Shown here piece by piece: positions 38,239 through 49,402 of a stretch of 64,000 nt of DNA. Under the pieces are notes generated by a model. It saw nothing but the letters and a program-made list of their open reading frames with translations. It was not told where the DNA came from and searched no databases. The position numbers were made by a program, and so were the translations under genes. Position 1 is the first letter of the stretch. Each line of letters starts with the position of its first letter. The DNA is taken from the NCBI GenBank assembly GCA_003640385.1, contig RCAB01000007.1:558001-622000 (forward strand), written 5' to 3'. This DNA is from Setaria digitata. Lineage: Eukaryota; Nematoda; Chromadorea; Rhabditida; Setariidae.

Positions 38239-39451
38239 AAATCCTGTCAANACTTTTCATGTCTTAATTTATCGAATATCTTTTTTTTTGAAAAAAATTA
38301 AATTCAATAGTTCTATTACCTATATTTCTAAAAATTTCATTTGAACTTATTTTGGAAAATCTGCTAATTGATACCCTGACAATCTTCACAGTCATATTTA
38401 TATTTTTTTCTGCTTAAATTTATTTTTTATTAAAATTTAGATGCTGCAATAAAAGTTATTCCTAAACTACTATCACATCATCTCAGAATGAAGAAGGGAC
38501 ATTCTCAACATTTTATACAGAAGTTATTTTCGCAAGATGAATGCCCATCGATGATAAACATAATCAGGAGAGAGAAGGAAAAAAAAAAACTATTATATGA
38601 TTGTTTTATAATTGTTTGGAAGAGAGAAAAAGCGTTTATAAGTGTAATACAATTTTTAAACTGTAATATAATTTCTGAAGGAAAAAAGGCAGCAGAAAAG
38701 CACATTTTCCTAGTTATAAAAGTTTTAGCGTGAAAAGGGCCGCTGATAAAGGTAGTAGAAATGGCTTCAACAATGAGCTCTTATAAACATTTACACTTTT
38801 ATCTCTAAAATTGATAACAGAAAATTTGCTTTGAACCTTTATCATAGAGTTTACCAAGATGCCATGTTTATAGTTTGAAGAAATTCATTACTACGGCATG
38901 GCAGTAACAATGGTGAAGTGATTCCACAGTGAGAAGAACTACAGAAACTCTTCTTCGATGAAATTGTCCGGTAAAGAGATAGGCAAGAAAAGATTCGTTT
39001 GGAAATCGTTGTGAATTTATTAGAACTGAAAAATTGTTTTATTTTTCTAACTTATGTAGAAACAAGTGCATGCAGAAATCTTTTATTTTAAATTTTATTC
39101 AAATTTTAATTGAAAAAAAAAAAAATTTCGCTTCTCAACTCAAGTTGTTATTATTAAGTGTGCAATTTCGACAGAAGTTTCTTAGATCGTTTTGTTTTTA
39201 ATAAATTTAGCTCTTATTCAGAATATTCTGCTTGTATAACTGTTATTTTCCAGAACATTTCTTCATATCCAGTAATTCAGTTTGAAATTGATATGATGTT
39301 TCAGTCTTAGACTGCTCATTCCTTTCTTTTTTAAATACGCTGATTAGTTAGAATTCGAATTCTGCACTGCGTGCATATTTTAAGTTTGTCAAAATAGGTA
39401 ATTTCGAAATTGCAATTCTCTATTTCATATCGAAGAGAATAATCAGTTGCA

Positions 39452-41590
39452 ATGTCGATGGGTAATACATTAACGGGATTGGCCGCATGTGGAGTCTCGA
39501 CCTTTTTGTATGGGTCTTTGTTCGTACCTGTTAAACAATTTGATCCCGGTGATGGTCAGTTTTTCTTACTATAACCTGCCTTAATCCTTGTTTTATGATT
39601 TAAGCAAGTTCAAATTCTTTATCCTTTCTACCGTTCATCTTCACTTAACTGAGTTAAAATTTACTATTTGTTTAAAAACATCTATAAAGCAGACGATTTC
39701 AGGTTTCTTTTCGCAATGGGTAATGGATACAGCAATATTTATGGTTGGGATGATAATTAATGCTTATAAAGGTTTCCCCAAATTTTATCCGCTTGCAATG
39801 TTAGGCGGTATATTTTGGGGTATCGGTAAGTTCTCGTTAAAACAGTAACTACTGAAAAGAAAGTTTGAAAATAGTTCAAAATCTTAAGAGTAGGAGTTCC
39901 AAATTCTGAGCAGGATTGATGAGAACTAGTTTAGGTCGAGAGCAGTATTGGACAGTCACTGAAGCAATATGTGATGCCTCTAGGTATAGGACTCGTAGAA
40001 CTTTTGCAGTTCATTAGTAAATTCGACGGGTCTAGATAGAAATAACTTCCCATCTTGAACAGCATTTCAGGAAATGCAACAGCAATACCAATCTTACAGT
40101 CAATTGGTATGGGTATGGCCTTATTAATATGGGGTACCGCAAGTTGTTTAATGGGATGGGCAAGTAGTCGGTTCGGTCTATTTGGACTGAAAAAAAATGT
40201 CCCAAACAATGCTACCCTGAATTATGCTGGCCTGCTACTCATTCTTGCTGGGTAAGTTGTATCTAATTTCTGCCATCTTAGTGGAAAGAGACGAGACTGA
40301 AATATGAACACAGATGAAACTATTTTTAGTGGAATATTATTTGCACTGTTGAAGCCGACTCCAAAAACTGTGCGGAACAAGGAAGAAGAGAATGAGGAGG
40401 CTATAGATTTGGGATCATCTACCTTGCCTCTAAAGTCCTCAGACAAGAAATATGGACGAAAGAAACTCTTCAAACATAATCAGAAAGGGAATGAACATAC
40501 AACGCAAAAGCGAATTTTGTAAGTTATACTTCATGCAGAGGCTTGGTTATCGAATCGTTGCTAGATGACATCACGGCTGTCTAGTCTGTTCGGTGATGGC
40601 ATGGAAAATGAGTAAATTTTTTTTTTACTGAAGGATCGTTTCTCAAGTGACAAACTTTTTCACATGAAGCATCGTTTCTGAAATCAAACAAGCATTAATT
40701 TCAGCGGTGTAGTGCTGTCATTGCTCGCTGGTCTGTTCTACGGGTTGACATTTGCTCCAGTGATTTATGTTCAAGAACATCCTGATCAGGCCTATTTCTT
40801 TCCTTTGCTCAATTTAATACCTTAACTTACTTACTTACTGCTCATTCTCAATTTCAAATGCAACAAATAAATTAGATGTTAAAGGGATTAAGAATATAAA
40901 CTACCGTGTATTAAAATACTGAAAATAACAAATTACTGGGTATTAAAATACTAATACCAAAATATTAGTAAAAGTATTAAAAATATCAACACAATAGTTC
41001 ATACTTTTAATAAAAATATTTGTTGAAAGATTAAAATATTGCTACAATAACAGTCATATTGTATGCACTATTTGACTTTTTTGTCATTTTAGTTCGACGA
41101 TGCTCCACCAGACGCACTCCCTTATGTTTTCGCTCATTTCACTGGAATTTTAATCACTGGCACAGTTATTTTAATTGGGTACACAATTATCAAGCTTAAT
41201 AGGCCAGTGGTTAATCAACAAATTATCCTACCTGCCTTTATCTCAGGTATCATGTGGGCTATTGCGCAGACTTCATGGTAATTTTATACTTATCAAATAT
41301 AATATAATTTGAGTATTTGCTGTTTAAATGGGTATAATTTTACCAATCTGTTATAACTGTAAAAAGTGATTCGATTCAGACTGATTAATTTCAGGTTCAT
41401 TGCAAATAATTATATCGCACAGTCAATATCATTTCCCATTAATAGTATGGTACCAGGCGTCATTGGAGCTCTCTGGAGTGTCATTTATTTCAAGGAAATT
41501 AGCGGCACTCGAAATTTGAAAATTTTGTTTGTAGCCGTAATAACTACCATTACGGGTGCTGTAATGATCGGGTTATCAAAGGATCTCTAA
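39452..41590 (+). CDS. TMEM144: TMEM144-family multi-pass membrane transporter
   Basis: TMEM144 proteins belong to the drug/metabolite transporter superfamily and are predicted to carry carbohydrate; the substrate is unproven. Seven exons: 39452-39554, 39703-39825, 40071-40251, 40330-40518, 40705-40789, 41093-41277, 41395-41590; about 353 aa (human 345) with about ten membrane segments. Seen: GVSTFLYGSLFVPVKQF near the start, LAMLGGIFWGIGNATAIPI, then a cytosolic-type charged loop (KEEENEEAID, KKYGRKKLFKHNQKG) in the middle, a second repeat starting LLAGLFYGLTFAPVIYV, YVFAHFTGILITGT, and SMVPGVIGALWSVIYFKEI near the end, all TMEM144 hallmarks. The exon 5 donor is problematic: the best-fitting junction is CAG|GC at 40789, a GC-AG intron; the alternative GT at 40769 would delete seven residues. 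A trans-splice-like ATCAG lies 5 nt before the ATG. Confidence 0.92.
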
Positions 41591-42828
41591 AAGGAATCCT
41601 TAGTCGTTAGTTTAAAATTTTGGCTGCAGTTAAAACAATAGAATGACTAAGCTACATTTTATCTCACTCGTAAACAAAATTAAAGAGCTAGAACCATCTC
41701 ATCGACTCCATCAAATTTTTTGCAGTGGATTTTTTGCTATTTAGTGTAAGATCTCTGAATTTGGATGTTTTCAAACCAGAAATTTTTAAATTAACAAATC
41801 GTGCAAATACACTAGTAGTAATTTCGACTGTAAACGTCAGTGTGTGAATTTAATGAAACATATTTAATACATAAGGAAACAAAATAAGACTTATGCTAAC
41901 CTAGTACATAAAAGTTTATAGCATGGATAAAAATAATCTATTATAACTAGAAAGGAAAAACCTTCTGTGATGTCTAGGAAATTACTGCATAATACTCACG
42001 GTGTTTTGTCTTATTTCTATAATTAAAGCTATAATTTAAAGGAAAATCAAAAATTTTAAATTCCACAATCAAATTTGCTAATTCATCCATTTAGTAAAAT
42101 CATCTCTCGAAATTAATGCTTGGGATATATATTTATGAGTTTGAGATTTCCCTGTTGACCAGCAAAAACAATAGGATAAAAGATCTGAACCAGTATAATT
42201 TTCTTTTTGTATGCATTTCAAGATAATGTGGTTGATGTATAAATGAAGATTATTTGGCATATTTCTAATACCATCCCAAACTACTAATCATCATTTTAAT
42301 GTTCAATCACTGCTTAAAAAAATCTTTAGGACAGCAAAAATTATTCAAAGAATGAGCTGATAACCTGCTAGTTCTCTACCTAAAGAGAAACACCGTCCAC
42401 GTGGGTTCAGTTGAGTCTTTCGCAAAAAAATTTGTCGAACTAACAGTCATCTTGAAACGTTGGTTACAGCTATCCTAATAATTTCATCAATTAATGAATA
42501 ACAGCAACAAATATTTCTGGGACGATTTGCATTCTCATTTTGAAGAAATTTCAGGTGAAAAATTTGGTATCGTAAAATACTTTGATTCGTGGACTCTGTT
42601 CCACAGATAAATAGCTTTTATTCAAGAATTACATTGGAAACAAAGGCACATATCATCACTGACTTCCTCACTTCTCTTAAAATTCTATATTCAAATTATG
42701 CCAGTTTGCTCAATAAAAGTAGAACTGTAAGGATCAAAGATAAGTAACGAATGTTTGGAAAAGAACTAGAATGGATATGCCAAAGTTTAATTTACAAGAA
42801 ATGATAGTTTATTTAACAAACAGTATCT
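41591..42828. other. Convergent intergenic region
   Basis: 1.2 kb between convergent genes, AT-rich, presumably containing both 3' ends. No gene seen. Confidence 0.5.
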
Positions 42829-43433
42829 TTAAAATGTTTGATCGTAAAGATAGCTATACCGTTTTGCACGCTCATAATACGTCCGCTGCCTATCTAAATG
42901 AAACTATACTAAAAAAGAAAAAAAAAAAAAGGTAGCAAATGAAGAAACTGCAAAAGTGGAGATGCGAGAAAACATAACAATACACCAAAAACAACGAGAT
43001 AACGTCTGGCGTATTTCATCTATCAAAAGATTGGTTTTCACATCATCGTAGAATCTAACTCTGTCATCAAGTATTGGAAACTGTGGCCCTAACGAATGCC
43101 TGGCAAACTTGATGCATATTTCTGCCCCTTTCGATTCAGTAGTTAACTCCAACAATCTTAACTCTAACACGTTTAGCCATACGTTTATTTAACGTAAGGA
43201 TTATAGAGTTTAACAAGAGCAATGTTGAAAATTAAGCTGATGCGATGATAAGAGTGTTCCAACGAAAGCAAGCAAGAACAGGTAATGCCCAGTTAACTCA
43301 ATAAATAAACTTACAAAGGCTGAAGCTATTTTAAAAAGGTGGACAATTACAATTAACATACCTTGCAACAAATGCATTACCAATAATGTATCCATTCTGA
43401 GTAGTAAGAGCATTTTCTTCGCTGCTATGTAAA
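42829..43433 (-). CDS. Unrecognised small protein, N-terminus not resolved
   Basis: Three exons join in phase on the minus strand: 43433-43362, 43156-42996 and 42893-42829. The reconstructed C-terminal 99 or so residues look strongly coding: NALTTQNGYIIGNAFVARLL, then SKGAEICIKFARHSLGPQFP, DDRVRFYDDVKTNLLIDEIR and a basic, Tyr-rich tail RTYYERAKRYSYLYDQTF ending in TAA. I do not recognise the family. Two of the acceptors would be of the AAG type (TCTAAAG and GTTAAG), which other genes here also use. No start codon was found; a 16-nt candidate exon (43513-43498) would fit the phase but is not convincing. It follows the FEM-2-like gene on the same strand. Confident that it is coding, not of its identity. 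Confidence 0.55.
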
Positions 43434-44542
43434 CTTTAGAAAGATTTCGATACCAAATTTGATAAACTGACTAATGAAACTAGCCCACTACTCTCACCGT
43501 GAAAGTTTTATTCCTGAAATATCTGAGAAGAATTTATACTGTGGGTATAAAATCCATAACGGCAGCTGGAATTAAAACTTATTAAAATAATGTGTGGAAA
43601 TATTTGTGTAATATCTCTTCGTGGAAATATTTGTGTAGTATCTCTTCCCATAAATGCTGTCACACTCTGTCCATACAGGCAATCAAATGCTAGAACAGAA
43701 ATACTTCCGCTTATAAAATACAAACTTAACCATATTTACATTTGCATAAATCTCGAGAATTTATAAAACCATATGAGGCGCATGAAAAGGTTATAACACT
43801 CAAAACAATAAATTTACAACATTATATTTAATATAGAAATAGTAACTCTTAGAATAAGTATATGAAGCAAAAGAAATAACAGTTCACAGAAATTTTCCAA
43901 TCTTAAAATCTGAATTTTTTCTACTTTAGAAAGTTTTAGAAAACAATTTTCAAAGAAGCCCAGTTGTTTTCTTTCGATTCAAAGCACGAGCGAAAAAAGC
44001 TGTCGGAAAAAAATTTTAAAAATCTGGGCAGGTGGTGAGATTCAAAACCAAAAGAGAGGAAAGTTAGAAAATATAAAGATATTTTGAGGGAAATGAGATG
44101 TGTCTCTGGTCAGGTGAATTAATCTCCTAACTGACATTAAATACAAGACATTTTCTATCACAAAGGACAATAATACTAACAAATAGAGGAAGAGTATGAA
44201 AAAGTAGGAAGCAAAAAAGAAAGGCAAATTCATAAAAATGGATAATCCGTGACGATAACCACACAACAACAAAGTAGGGTGCATCAGTAAGAAACATAAA
44301 GGATAAAGATGCCAATCAAAAAAAAGTAAAATAAATTGTCGAAGTCTTTTTTTTTCGTCTAATTCACTTTGGCAGAAAAAGCTAAGGAAATCTATATGGT
44401 AGGAAATAAATATTAGATATAAGACTGACACTACAGAGTACTCCACAAGGCACACCATGCGTGCAATAAAAAACTTGCCATAACCGACAAATTTTACACT
44501 GATTTCAAAATTTAAGTAGCACCATTTGCTAGAGAATTACAG
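43434..44542. other. Region between the FEM-2-like gene and the small gene
   Basis: Includes a 27-bp tandem pair at 43594-43647. A 138-codon hydrophobic minus frame (44458-44042) is T-rich and begins within 100 bp of the upstream stop; it is more likely 3' UTR than a gene. The start of the downstream small gene probably lies here. Confidence 0.4.
43594..43647. repeat. 27-bp tandem duplication (2 copies)
   Basis: GTGGAAATATTTGTGTAATA begins the copy at 43594-43620; 43621-43647 repeats all 27 bases with one A/G change. On the minus strand it is an in-frame nine-codon repeat with DTTQIFP and DITQIFP. Confidence 0.9.
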
Positions 44543-47500
44543 TCAGTTTTCGGCAATGAACAATTTCCACAAATCTTCCACAGGCCTCAAAAAGACACAG
44601 ATAAGAGTTAAATTGTCTGTTGCTCCTGCTTCTCTGGCACGATCAACAACAAATTCTGCCAGCTTAGCATAATCTGTAAAAAACAAACATTTCCTCATAG
44701 TATTCTTCTGCTCTGAAGCCATACAAAGAAGACTGCAAAGAAGTATTACAGGTTCTATCATGATTCATATTTTTGATTTAATTTCAATAAGTCATTGAAA
44801 AAACTTTCTAGTTTTTTTATGAAAGAACTAAACTTTTTTTACTTGTACTAATAAATATGAAAATCTTTCATATTTATATTACAAAAACTCAGACAAATTA
44901 AGGGAGGCGTAACTTTTTTAAAACTATTATATTTTCATTTCTTAATTAGTTATTTCATTTTGTACTTCAGGACTTGGACTTGTCGGTCCTTCTCTTCTAT
45001 TTTTACTGAATAAAAAATACAGTTCAAGTTGGTGAAATGAAGGATAGAAATATAAGCCAAAACGAAATTTGATGAAAATAATGAGAAGGGATAAAAGAAA
45101 GGCAATGAAATATTTCTGAAAAAATGTTAGGATAAAGACTGCAAAAAAAAGGAAAGAAGGTCAATAATTAAGACAATTAGCTTACTTGTGGGAGAATTAT
45201 TACGAATAAAATGCACAACATGAGAATACACCGCTTGTTCAGTTAGTGAATCCCAAACACCATCACAAGATAACAATAAAAGATAGTCGGAATTATCAAG
45301 TTCAAATGATAAGACATCCGGCTCGGAAGATATCATCGGTCTGCCATCGATATCGCCTGCAAGATATAATACGATATTGTTTCAGTAGCATCACTTTTAT
45401 ATTCAAAAGACATTTTTGGAAAAAGATTTCTTGTGGAAGTGGAGGTCAAAAGCAACAGTGAGTTACGGATGGATTACCATTAAAAAAAATAGCCTTACTC
45501 AATGTAATTGTACAGAACAAGTTAGAAAAAACACCTTTTTATCAGAAAAACACCTTTTTTTTCAAATCTTTTGGAGCTTAATGAAACAAACCGAGAGAAC
45601 GTGTTAGATTTAAAATTCCGTTGACTCTCAGCTCGCCCTGTATTGGCACGACCATTCCACCAGCTTCTTCGATTCTACGCACTTCTTCCTGAAAAAAAAA
45701 AAAAAAAATTGAACTGGATAAAACCTGGACATTGTAACATTTCTTTTCAGCTATTTTAGCATCAACTCTCAAAACATCCATTTTCTTCCCCCTCTCCTTC
45801 CACTGCAGATTCATGTTTGCTTTATACCTACTTCATTAATTGTGCAAATTGTTTGGTTTCCTATTTAACATTATTTATTTCCTGCCTATTCTCCATACTT
45901 CTTTCCCTTCCTTATGGATTCAAAATTTTTCTTTATTTCTAATTTTAACCCAACTTTTTCTTTTATGCTATCATTTAATTTGTACAGTATATTGCACCAA
46001 GGAATATTCGTAACAGGATTTTAACATCATGAAGCTTACGTAATTTGTTATGAATTATTCTACTACGAAAAAAAGCAGGAAAAATAAAGAGAAGCAGTAA
46101 CACAAAGATGAGGGGACAAATATTATCGACATACACCGCTTTTACAGATAATTCAGATAGAAGTTTAGGACTCAGCATTACAAAGCTGAAATCATTATCA
46201 ATGACTACAACTTCCTTATCTATTTTTTCTTATTGAAACATCATAAAAAGTATCTTTTCGAAATGTGTCGGATGAAAATTTTAGAATATCAATGTCCGGT
46301 TGTTCTAAAACCTAAATCATCAAAACATTGTTTACGAGAAAAATTACCACTACCAAATCTCCTTCTATTTCATCTTCGCACTAATTAATCTATTTTCTTT
46401 TCTGTATTTGTAACCAACAGATTTTAAGAAACAGCCATACTGTTCCTTTTTATAATAAAGTTAAAAAATATACTTCTTTCAATCTTTCATTTTGAATAAA
46501 AACAAATTAGATTTATCGACTAATCAAAGCTAAATCTCCAGGCTTCTGAAAAATTAAGTTTCCAGATGTTATGTAAAACATAGTACATTTTACCGGAACA
46601 TCTGGCGAGTGAGCTGAGGATAATGTCCGCACTGCATCTTTCCGCAGGATAGCTATAGCTGAATCACCACACCAGCCAACACATAAATACCTTCGGGCTC
46701 GCAGAAAAGCGCAAACAGCAGTAGTTCCGCCCTTTATGTGCTGAAAACTAAGAACATGCACTTATATAATATATTATGAAGCATCTAATACTTTCCAAGT
46801 AGTTACTGAGCCACCCATAATTACCGTCTGTGTTTGACTTAATATCACAACCTATTCATGGGGGTATCGGATAATGCAAAAGCAATCTTGTACCATTTTC
46901 AAACTGTGGCAATTTGTAGTATAGTAATCATAATTTACATACCTCATTTTTACACCGTGCAGTCAGTCTTTTATCAAGCTCAGTAAAAGCACTTTTCATT
47001 ATATCCTCGATTTGACCACCAGCATACTGCGTACTTTTAATAAGGCATCTTGCGAAATGGGAGCTAGCATAATTGGCACAGTCAACTCCATTATGCCCAT
47101 CGAATACGGCAAAAAACGAATCTCGATCACGGCAATTACCCTGTAAAATCAGTTTTTTTTTTCTTCGTTGTTTAAATAAAGGTTCACATCTGTACAAATA
47201 AGGAGTGCTGCTTATTAGACAAGACTGTATCCTCTCGAAAATAGCTCCTGTACTCAACACCACTAGGAATATAATAAATGTGTTGATGTGATGCATTCAA
47301 ACTTGTATCAAAACATGTTGGAATTTGCAGTAAGCTCAAAACTATTTATTTTTAATCAAATGACGTAAATTCCTTCAACTGAAAATATAAAATCCTTGCA
47401 TGTACTGTATAAAAAAGCAACGAAAACCGGGTTATCACTATTTGAAATATGCAGAATAACTTTCACTTCCTTTGCAAGTTTAGGAAAATAAACTGGGATT

Positions 47501-48874
47501 TAAATTCGCATTACGTATTAACTATTAACCACAGTATCTATGATGTATGTTCTCTGATTTCTTACAGCTTATATATTGAGCCTAATAATTATGCAAACAA
47601 ACAGAAAATAAAAACCTCAGCTGGCTCAATAACTGAAAGTGATGGTAGAAGAACTGCACGATCTTCCATTTTCGAACGTCGATTTTTCTGAGCACAGTAT
47701 GAATAGAGCAACTGATCAGAAGTTGGTTGACTCTCTGAAGAAAGTCCATAGGAAACGGTAAATGAGCTCTGATAATTCTTGAATTATGAAAATATCTGAT
47801 ACTTCTTCCAGCTCCTTTTTTTTTGCAAGTTAAGGAAAAAAAGTGAAATTTAAATTCTCACTACCGCAATGTAAGCACCTAGCATAGTCCTTTTGATTTC
47901 TTATCTGCAAGCTTACATACTGATGCCTACAATTATACAAATAACAAAAAGGACCTCGCTAACCTATGTAAAGTTCCATTCGAATTTGAATCAAATGAAA
48001 AAGGAAAAAAACAAAAACAAAGACAAAAGCAAACTGGGCTCCCACTGTACAGTAACCACATACAGTCGAAATAAAAAGAAAAAAAGATATCCCACAATAT
48101 TTTGGAACTAAGCGCAGTAAAATGGGAATAAAAGTCCTACCTTTCAATTCTCATTAACAGTAGGAAATATTACTGATGAGTAAATTACAATTATTAGCGC
48201 AGTAGTTAAAATCTCCTCACTACTGAATCACAACTGAGTCTAACTGATAATCCTGATAAATGAATTACTTGGTATTGGAACAGAATTGTTTACCAAATTG
48301 TTGAGGTACATATTTAAACAATTTATAACTTCACGACACCAAACTGTAGCGTCGATTGCACTATAATCATTTTCATCAAAGGGTACTTCTGCTGTGTTTA
48401 GTTCATTTGCATATATATCCACCAGCGAATATGCTATTGTATAAGCCGCCCAAGGGGGAAATCCTCTGAAAAACTAATCAACGTTCACTTCACGAAGGCC
48501 ATTGTAATTTGGGTTCCCTTTGGAATTAGGTAAGAATATAATCTGTTTTTCAAATAGGAGTTCGCATTTCTTTTTATATTTCCTTTTCATAGCGAGAAAA
48601 ACAAAAAACATCAAAGCTATTTCATGATGAAGAAACAAAAGCTGTTTTAAAAAAAAGATAACCTTTGATGTAAATGTTCAACGATCAGTGCAACGGCATC
48701 TCCACGAGCATCATGTTTTGTCGTTTGCAGATAAGGTGAACGAAATCGAATGGTGGCCTCATTATCAATATCAGGCGAAGATTTCATATAATTTCTTACC
48801 AACGATATCAGCATTTCATTAACAGTTGTTTCTGACTCCTTCAGTTCCACTTGATATGCACATTCATCAGCCAT
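44543..48874 (-). CDS. fem-2: PP2C-type Ser/Thr phosphatase, FEM-2 / PPM1F-like
   Basis: Metal-dependent protein phosphatase. FEM-2 promotes male fate in C. elegans by acting with FEM-1, FEM-3 and CUL-2 to degrade TRA-1; PPM1F (POPX2) dephosphorylates PAK and CaMKII. Eight exons in phase: 48874-48663, 48465-48294, 47687-47616, 47140-46943, 46740-46594, 45688-45592, 45356-45186, 44673-44543; about 399 aa. The N-terminal 128 residues form the extra helical domain of this subgroup. Catalytic motifs in order: RRSKMEDR (about 131-138), FFAVFDGHNGVDCANYAS (metal-binding DGH-G), GGTTAVCAFL, YLCVGWCGDSAIAI, GILNLTRSLGDIDGRP, YLLLLSCDGVWDSL, and GATDNLTLICVFLR with the final metal Asp. All metal ligands look intact, so the enzyme should be active. 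Orthology to FEM-2 rather than another PPM1E/F paralog is inferred. C1QBP lies 528 bp upstream on the same strand. Confidence 0.88.
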
Positions 48875-49402
48875 TGCCAGAAACCACCTTTCATAAACAA
48901 ATATTTAACATGCCTATTTCTTTGAAATATCTATATACATCCAATTGATGATGGATAGCACCTTCTTGCCTATTTAGAGTTAGAAATCGCTCAACAGTTT
49001 CTTTAAAATAATATAAGGATAAGATCCTTGAAATCTCCATTTTCATGGAAACTGACATTCACAACTACTGCTATCATGACTAGCCGCATTCCTATAGCTG
49101 TCATATTTTAAACTCTTTACAAGATTTCGTTACTTTTCTAAATCCTTAAATTACTCAACTGCCAATCATTAATTCTAAAAACTTCACAATTTAAAGAATT
49201 TCTCGATGATAAAAAGGTAAAAGTTTGATCTAGCAAAAGACTTTAAGTGCGAATAAATGAGACATTCAATAAAAATTTATTAAACAAAATAAAAACGCAT
49301 CAAGATGGAACTATTAGTAGCAACAGAATGCGCTGTGTTTAACAACAAAGAAGTCGATAAGGGATGCCACACGCAAACGCACAATGACACTGCTTATTCT
49401 TT
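48875..49402. other. Spacer between C1QBP and the phosphatase gene
   Basis: 528 bp, AT-rich, no ORF. Short enough, with both genes on the minus strand, that a shared operon transcript is possible. Confidence 0.45.

Larger units (their letters stand above)
36826..39451. other. Intergenic with a perfect inverted repeat
   Basis: 2.6 kb with no gene. Open frames (for example 38488-38733) are AT-rich chance frames on both strands. Contains a hairpin at 37241-37293, poly-A and poly-T tracts and a T25-G16 run followed by an N at 38251. Confidence 0.5.

Noticed and set aside
38488..38733. Overlapping 81- and 66-codon ORFs on opposite strands
   Set aside because: Mutual antisense low-complexity frames in intergenic DNA.
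44042..44458. 138-codon hydrophobic ORF on the minus strand
   Set aside because: T-rich sequence just past the phosphatase stop codon gives Phe/Leu-rich frames by chance. No splice signals or family resemblance.
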